A stretch of DNA of 52,600 nucleotides from a virus: the IMG/VR virus record IMGVR_UViG_3300017783_000031, positions 1-52,600 of that record. One strand, 5' to 3'. Under the pieces are notes generated by a model. That model searched no databases. It was not told where the DNA came from and was given only the letters and a program-made list of their open reading frames with translations. Each line of letters begins with the position of its first letter. Position 1 is the stretch's first letter. The position numbers were made by a program, and so were the translations under genes. Shown here one piece after another: positions 51,791 to 52,600 of the stretch.

Positions 51791-51955
51791 CTTTGTGTGA
51801 GCATAGTAGACTTTAGTTGTGTTGATATGGTTCCAGTGAGCATTTCTTGCAAAGGTTATTCGTGTTGGACCTTTAGAACCAAGGCCATAGAAGCCCATTT
51901 GTCTTTCAGTTTGCTTTGCTTGTCTTGCTAATTTCTTTTGTAATTGAGTAGTCAT
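51779..51955 (-). CDS. Small basic protein of unknown function
   Basis: The 58-residue frame (MTTQLQKKLARQAKQTERQM, then GFYGLGSKGPTRITFARNAH) is very basic with a central Gly-rich motif (GFYGLGSKGP) that suggests nucleic-acid binding. It ends in promoter site D. No family is recognised. Confidence 0.58.
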   Translation of the reverse strand: MTTQLQKKLARQAKQTERQMGFYGLGSKGPTRITFARNAHWNHINTTKVYYAHTKLQA

Positions 51956-51995
51956 AAGGTATGTGTTTTGTTTGTTAGTATAATTTTAGATGGTG

Positions 51996-52154
51996 TTATT
52001 GTGCTTTGTCTGTGTCTGTTACAAATACTTTTTTGTTTTCAAATATGTCAATCATTTGATAGATCTCGTGTCTTATGTGTTCCCAGTCATCAGAGTTTGC
52101 ACAATCTTCTAAACAATGCTTGATGAGGTTGGTATGTCTTGGTGTTAGTTTCAT
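51996..52154 (-). CDS. Small acidic protein downstream of promoter site C
   Basis: The 52-residue frame (MKLTPRHTNLIKHCLEDCAN, then SDDWEHIRHEIYQMIDIFEN) is helical with two Cys. Its ATG lies 10 bases after the GGATAAT box of site C, so its transcript would be almost leaderless. Unknown function. Confidence 0.58.
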   Translation of the reverse strand: MKLTPRHTNLIKHCLEDCANSDDWEHIRHEIYQMIDIFENKKVFVTDTDKAQ

Positions 52155-52164
52155 ATTCTTATAT

Positions 52165-52196
52165 ATTATCCAGTTGAGGTCGTATTTAGTTTGTAA
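52165..52196 (-). promoter_or_regulatory. Phage early promoter-like site C
   Basis: On the - strand: TTACAA (52196-52191), ACTAAA, TACG, nine bases, GGATAAT (52171-52165). The spacing is identical to sites A, B and D. It begins one base after the stop codon of the mini-gene at 52197-52364. Confidence 0.72.
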
Positions 52197-52364
52197 TTAA
52201 CATTCTTCAATTTTAATTATATTATCTAATGAATATCTATTTGCCCATTCTTTTGTAGCAATGTCTATGCTTTCACATTTCATATATTTATTAGAAATTC
52301 TTTTATTCTTTTCTCCTTTAGCATTTACATAAGTAATGTTAATTGTAGCTTTATACATTTTCAT
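52197..52364 (-). CDS. First mini-gene of the leftward early module
   Basis: The 55-residue frame (MKMYKATINITYVNAKGEKN, then KRISNKYMKCESIDIATKEW) looks like a small beta-rich domain with a helix. It follows promoter site B with a leader of about 25 bases, so it should be the first protein made by the leftward early operon. No family is recognised; early first genes often act on the host. Confidence 0.6.
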   Translation of the reverse strand: MKMYKATINITYVNAKGEKNKRISNKYMKCESIDIATKEWANRYSLDNIIKIEEC

Positions 52365-52390
52365 AATTAGTATTTATTTGTTACATATAT

Positions 52391-52422
52391 ATTATCCAAA
52401 ATAGATCGTGCTAGCTTTGTAA
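52391..52422 (-). promoter_or_regulatory. Phage early promoter-like site B
   Basis: On the - strand: TTACAA (52422-52417), AGCTAG, CACG, nine bases, GGATAAT (52397-52391). It has the same spacing as A, C and D, and the sequence around TTACAA (GCAAATTACAAAGC) is identical to site A. It reads toward the mini-gene starting at 52364. Confidence 0.75.
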
Positions 52423-52427
52423 TTTGC

Positions 52428-52446
52428 TATACATTAAAAATGTATA
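52428..52446. promoter_or_regulatory. Perfect palindrome beside promoter site B, possible operator
   Basis: TATACATT and AATGTATA are exact inverted repeats separated by AAA. The palindrome lies five bases upstream of the TTACAA box of site B, between sites E and B. A dimeric regulator could bind there to control B, or it could form a short RNA hairpin in the E transcript. No T-run follows, so a terminator is less likely. Confidence 0.55.
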
Positions 52447-52468
52447 ATTGGGGTTGGGGCCTAACTAG

Positions 52469-52500
52469 ATTATCCGAAATAGTCCGTGTTTTGCACGTAA
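52469..52500 (-). promoter_or_regulatory. Phage early promoter-like site E
   Basis: On the - strand: TTACGT (52500-52495), GCAAAA, CACG, nine bases, GGATAAT (52475-52469). The first box matches four of six positions, while the YACG and GGATAAT boxes and spacing are exact. It stands about 78 bases upstream of site B, so the two would form tandem promoters. Confidence 0.6.
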
Positions 52501-52600
52501 AAAAGAAGATTTAAAAAGCTAAAAAAAATCAACAATGTGTTGTAAATGTAACGGGGGTGGGGTAAAATAAACAGTTTAGTGTAAGGGGCTGGTTACCAAT

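Larger units (their letters stand above)
52365..52600. other. Non-coding control region at the head of the leftward early module
   Basis: I see no convincing gene here. It holds promoter-like sites B and E, the palindrome at 52428-52446, and two G-runs on the + strand (GGGGTTGGGG near 52450-52459 and GGGGGTGGGG near 52553-52562). Bases 52501-52600 are A-rich and then G/T-rich and show nothing else I can name. A replication origin or a divergent promoter for genes beyond the right edge is possible but not shown. Confidence 0.6.

Noticed and set aside
1-52600. Use of an alternative genetic code as in some crAss-like phages
   Set aside because: TAG and TGA both end well-defined genes (terminase and endonuclease by TAG; the ejection protein and several mini-genes by TGA), and no gene needs readthrough.
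1-52600. CRISPR arrays, insertion sequences, integrase or attachment sites
   Set aside because: No regularly spaced repeats, transposase or recombinase motifs or matching direct repeats were found by reading; the only exact non-coding repeat is the 28-base leader pair.

Overview
The window looks like part of the genome of a tailed, podovirus-like double-stranded DNA phage. The likely host is a marine Bacteroidota bacterium of the Flavobacteriia type. This is an inference from several signs: very AT-rich DNA, tightly packed genes that often overlap by 1-20 bases, start codons without a clear Shine-Dalgarno sequence but with A/T-rich leaders, virion proteins of the families seen in marine Bacteroidota and crAss-like podoviruses, and a receptor-binding region built from LamG-like modules. 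TAG is used as an ordinary stop (for example terminase and the endonuclease), so there is no sign of a recoded stop codon. No integrase, repressor, DNA polymerase, RNA polymerase or recognisable endolysin is present, so the window is probably not a complete genome.

Positions 1-35,740 are read on the + strand and form the late (virion) module. In order they hold the end of a tail-fibre-like protein, a 2340-residue LamG/SPRY/DUF7483-like adhesin, small accessory genes (one possibly GroES-like), terminase large subunit, portal, acidic scaffold, major capsid protein, a strong UUCG-capped terminator hairpin, neck/ring proteins, a 2584-residue tail nozzle-like protein, small tail/core proteins, and a 2066-residue ejection protein with an HExxH metallopeptidase motif. 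The module ends with small basic and membrane proteins (possible lysis functions) and a bidirectional terminator at about 35,737-35,759.

Positions 35,763-52,364 are read on the - strand and form the early/middle module. From right to left (the direction of transcription) it begins with a control region and sixteen tiny, mostly overlapping genes. Next come an unusual structured non-coding region with a tRNA-like end, a DnaA-domain-IV-like protein, a KTSC protein, an HTH protein, a phage sigma factor, an ERF annealing protein, a RecE/DUF3799-like exonuclease, an SSB-like protein and a T7-gp4-type primase-helicase. The module closes with thymidylate synthase, a secreted CAP-domain protein, a GIY-YIG-like/MazG fusion, a second MazG-like protein, a T7-endonuclease-I-like nuclease and class I ribonucleotide reductase (NrdB, NrdA). 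The genes together describe a lytic phage that makes its own dNTPs and dTMP, unwinds, primes and recombines its DNA, and redirects host transcription with its own sigma factor.

The two most interesting signals are not proteins. One is a family of six - strand sites with the same architecture, TTACAA, six bases, YACG, nine bases, GGATAAT, which I read as phage early promoters. The other is the roughly 220-base structured, gene-free region around 49,138-49,354, whose 3' end forms a tRNA-like acceptor and T-arm but lacks a normal D-arm and anticodon loop.
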